Positions 38,719 through 39,650 of a stretch of DNA of 39,650 bases are shown here, in pieces (the first letter of the stretch is position 1; every line of letters starts with the position of its first letter). The notes under the pieces are model-generated. The model did no database searches. It was not told the origin of the DNA and was given only the letters and a program-made list of their open reading frames with translations. This stretch comes from an uncultured Muribaculaceae bacterium (GTDB lineage: Bacteria > Bacteroidota > Bacteroidia > Bacteroidales > Muribaculaceae): NCBI GenBank assembly GCA_910586565.1, contig CAJUIT010000023.1:1-39650 (forward strand), read 5' to 3'. The position numbers and the translations under genes were made by a program.

Positions 38719-39354
38719 TCAGGCAGGGGAAGCTTGTGTGCTATCGGAGAGTTTATGGTAGAACGCGGCTGCATCGGCATCGCATGCGAAAGCCGACACG
38801 GGGATGAGAATTGTGGTGTCGCCATCGGCAGTGGCGGCTTGCAGTGCTATGAATCGGCGCCACGTGGCGATGCCGCTGATTTTTTGAACGGGGATGTTGA
38901 CGGGCGCAGGGACAAATACTGCGGCCGGAACTGCGTTGGCTGCGCTTGTTTCACAGTCGGTCGCATCGGCCGGTTGCGTTTGCTGGAGCGGGTTATATAA
39001 TATTGTGATGTCGCCGTTGGCTGAGGTTGTGACGCAGTGGGGGTAAATGTCGCTGACGGCTTGCCTGCATGTTGTGAGCGAAAGCCACACAAACATGAGG
39101 AGTGTGGGGATAATCAGGAACAGCGCCGCAAGTGCAACTATTCCCCATCGCCAGTCGAAAGCCGCCGCTGCCAGCATGGCTGCGATGGGGAGGAACAGTG
39201 CCCACCACCATCGTGAGGCGAGGCTTTCGAGCCCGCGCATGGCATAGTCGGCTGCCGCAACGGTGAATGTGGCGGTGGCCGATGTGTGTGGTGCGTGGGT
39301 GATGTGTGGAGCGTTGTGGGGCATGGCTTCCTGTGCAATCGAGAGGTGGGGCAT
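38719..39354 (-). CDS. Hypothetical two-helix membrane protein
   Basis: A protein of 211 aa from ATG 39354; ATG 39324 is an alternative, and the frame open at 39360 would start with TTG. The N-terminal 45 residues are soluble and His/Thr/Ala-rich. Two hydrophobic helices follow (WWWALFLPIAAMLAAAAF and WGIVALAALFLIIPTLLMFVWL), then a soluble C-terminal domain. No family is recognised. Continuous frame, GC content and strand match neighbours. Confidence 0.6.
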   Translation of the reverse strand: MPHLSIAQEAMPHNAPHITHAPHTSATATFTVAAADYAMRGLESLASRWWWALFLPIAAMLAAAAFDWRWGIVALAALFLIIPTLLMFVWLSLTTCRQAVSDIYPHCVTTSANGDITILYNPLQQTQPADATDCETSAANAVPAAVFVPAPVNIPVQKISGIATWRRFIALQAATADGDTTILIPVSAFACDADAAAFYHKLSDSTQASPA

Positions 39355-39390
39355 TCGCAACCGTAAGGCCGTCGGCCTTGAGGGTAATAT

Positions 39391-39437
39391 AAAAAGAAAA
39401 GCTGCAAGTGTTGAAAATTCAAAACTTACAGCTTTTC
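39391..39437 (-). terminator. Terminator of the tRNA transcript
   Basis: A stem GAAAAGCTG/CAGCTTTTC (39396-39404 with 39429-39437), extended by AAGT/ACTT inside, is followed on the minus strand by TTTTTATATTA. It lies 4 nt past the tRNA-Leu end. Confidence 0.7.
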
Positions 39438-39440
39438 AAG

Positions 39441-39524
39441 TGTCCGAAATGAGACTCGAACTCACACGATCTAATGATCACTACCCCCTCAAAGTAGCGC
39501 GTCTACCAATTCCGCCATCCGGAC
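39441..39524 (-). tRNA. tRNA-Leu(GAG)
   Basis: An 84-nt minus-strand gene. The acceptor GTCCGGA pairs with TTCGGAC, with A as discriminator. The anticodon loop is TTGAGGG, giving anticodon GAG. A long variable arm typical of leucine tRNAs follows (GTGATCATTAGATCGTGT region), and the T-loop is GTTCGAGTC. No CCA is encoded. Confidence 0.93.
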
Positions 39525-39601
39525 AATCCTAATCATGCATCAGCTACCGAAGCATCGTAGCACCGGTTGCATAACGGTGAGATTCGTGGTAATTGATTTT
39601 G

Positions 39602-39650
39602 AGCGAAAAACGGGACTCGAACCCGCGACCCCGACCTTGGCAAGGTCGTG
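39602..39650 (-). tRNA. tRNA-Gly(GCC), 5' part outside the window
   Basis: The minus-strand sequence contains the anticodon stem-loop with loop TTGCCAA (anticodon GCC), a GC-rich variable region, T-loop GGTTCGAGTCCC and acceptor end TTTTCGC with discriminator T. The 5' half is cut off by the window edge. It is probably transcribed together with tRNA-Leu 77 bp downstream. Confidence 0.88.

Overview
The window comes from a Bacteroidota chromosome, most likely a Bacteroidales gut-type genome and possibly Muribaculaceae (the family is an inference). The evidence is repeated TAnnTTTG-type promoter boxes, a tgt-lptG pair, Bacteroidales-specific families (DUF5063, DUF4857, DUF4876, DUF6850), a TonB-dependent receptor with an N-terminal carboxypeptidase-regulatory-like domain, and a BspA-type LRR protein ending in a type IX secretion sorting domain. 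Nearly all genes lie on the minus strand. There is no rRNA, CRISPR array or prophage.

Layout. 1-3293: a terminator for a gene left of the window, a REP-like palindrome, and a large AT-rich orphan gene for a prokaryotic tubulin-like protein (Tubulin_2/FtsZ-like). 3294-6598: core metabolism, gpmI and a class I fumarase. 7061-14797: a complete type I restriction-modification operon in the order hsdM, DUF1016/PD-(D/E)XK nuclease, hsdS, RAYT transposase, hsdR. The transposase is wedged between hsdS and hsdR with overlaps on both sides. Around and inside this operon are GTAG-footed palindromes (REP/BIME-like). Some are translated within the transposase ORF and one within hsdR. 15230-17240: a small lipoprotein gene and a divergent dicarboxylate/amino acid:cation symporter.

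17197-21898: a housekeeping operon, yicC, gmk, nadD, DUF5063, ligA, divergent from tsaB and a YbaK/PrdX-type tRNA deacylase gene (22007-23338). 23932-33246: a seven-gene envelope block made of a TonB-dependent receptor, a DUF4876 lipoprotein, a DUF6850 barrel broken by an in-frame TAG, an ABC ATPase, a permease, a DUF4857 membrane protein and an OB-fold lipoprotein. 33445-34569: an ECF sigma factor and a partner membrane protein. 34692-36977: lptG and tgt. 37006-38577: the LRR protein. 38719-39354: a small membrane protein. 39441-39650: tRNA-Leu(GAG) and the 3' part of tRNA-Gly(GCC).

The most notable signals are (i) the RAYT gene in the restriction operon with REP palindromes expanding its own reading frame, and a related palindrome inserted in frame into hsdR; (ii) a 14-bp inverted repeat whose loop holds the predicted -33 box of the hsdM promoter; (iii) the orphan tubulin homologue; (iv) the amber codon in the DUF6850 barrel gene; and (v) the TonB/ABC envelope block of unknown substrate. 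All functional calls come from reading motifs by eye. No database search was run.
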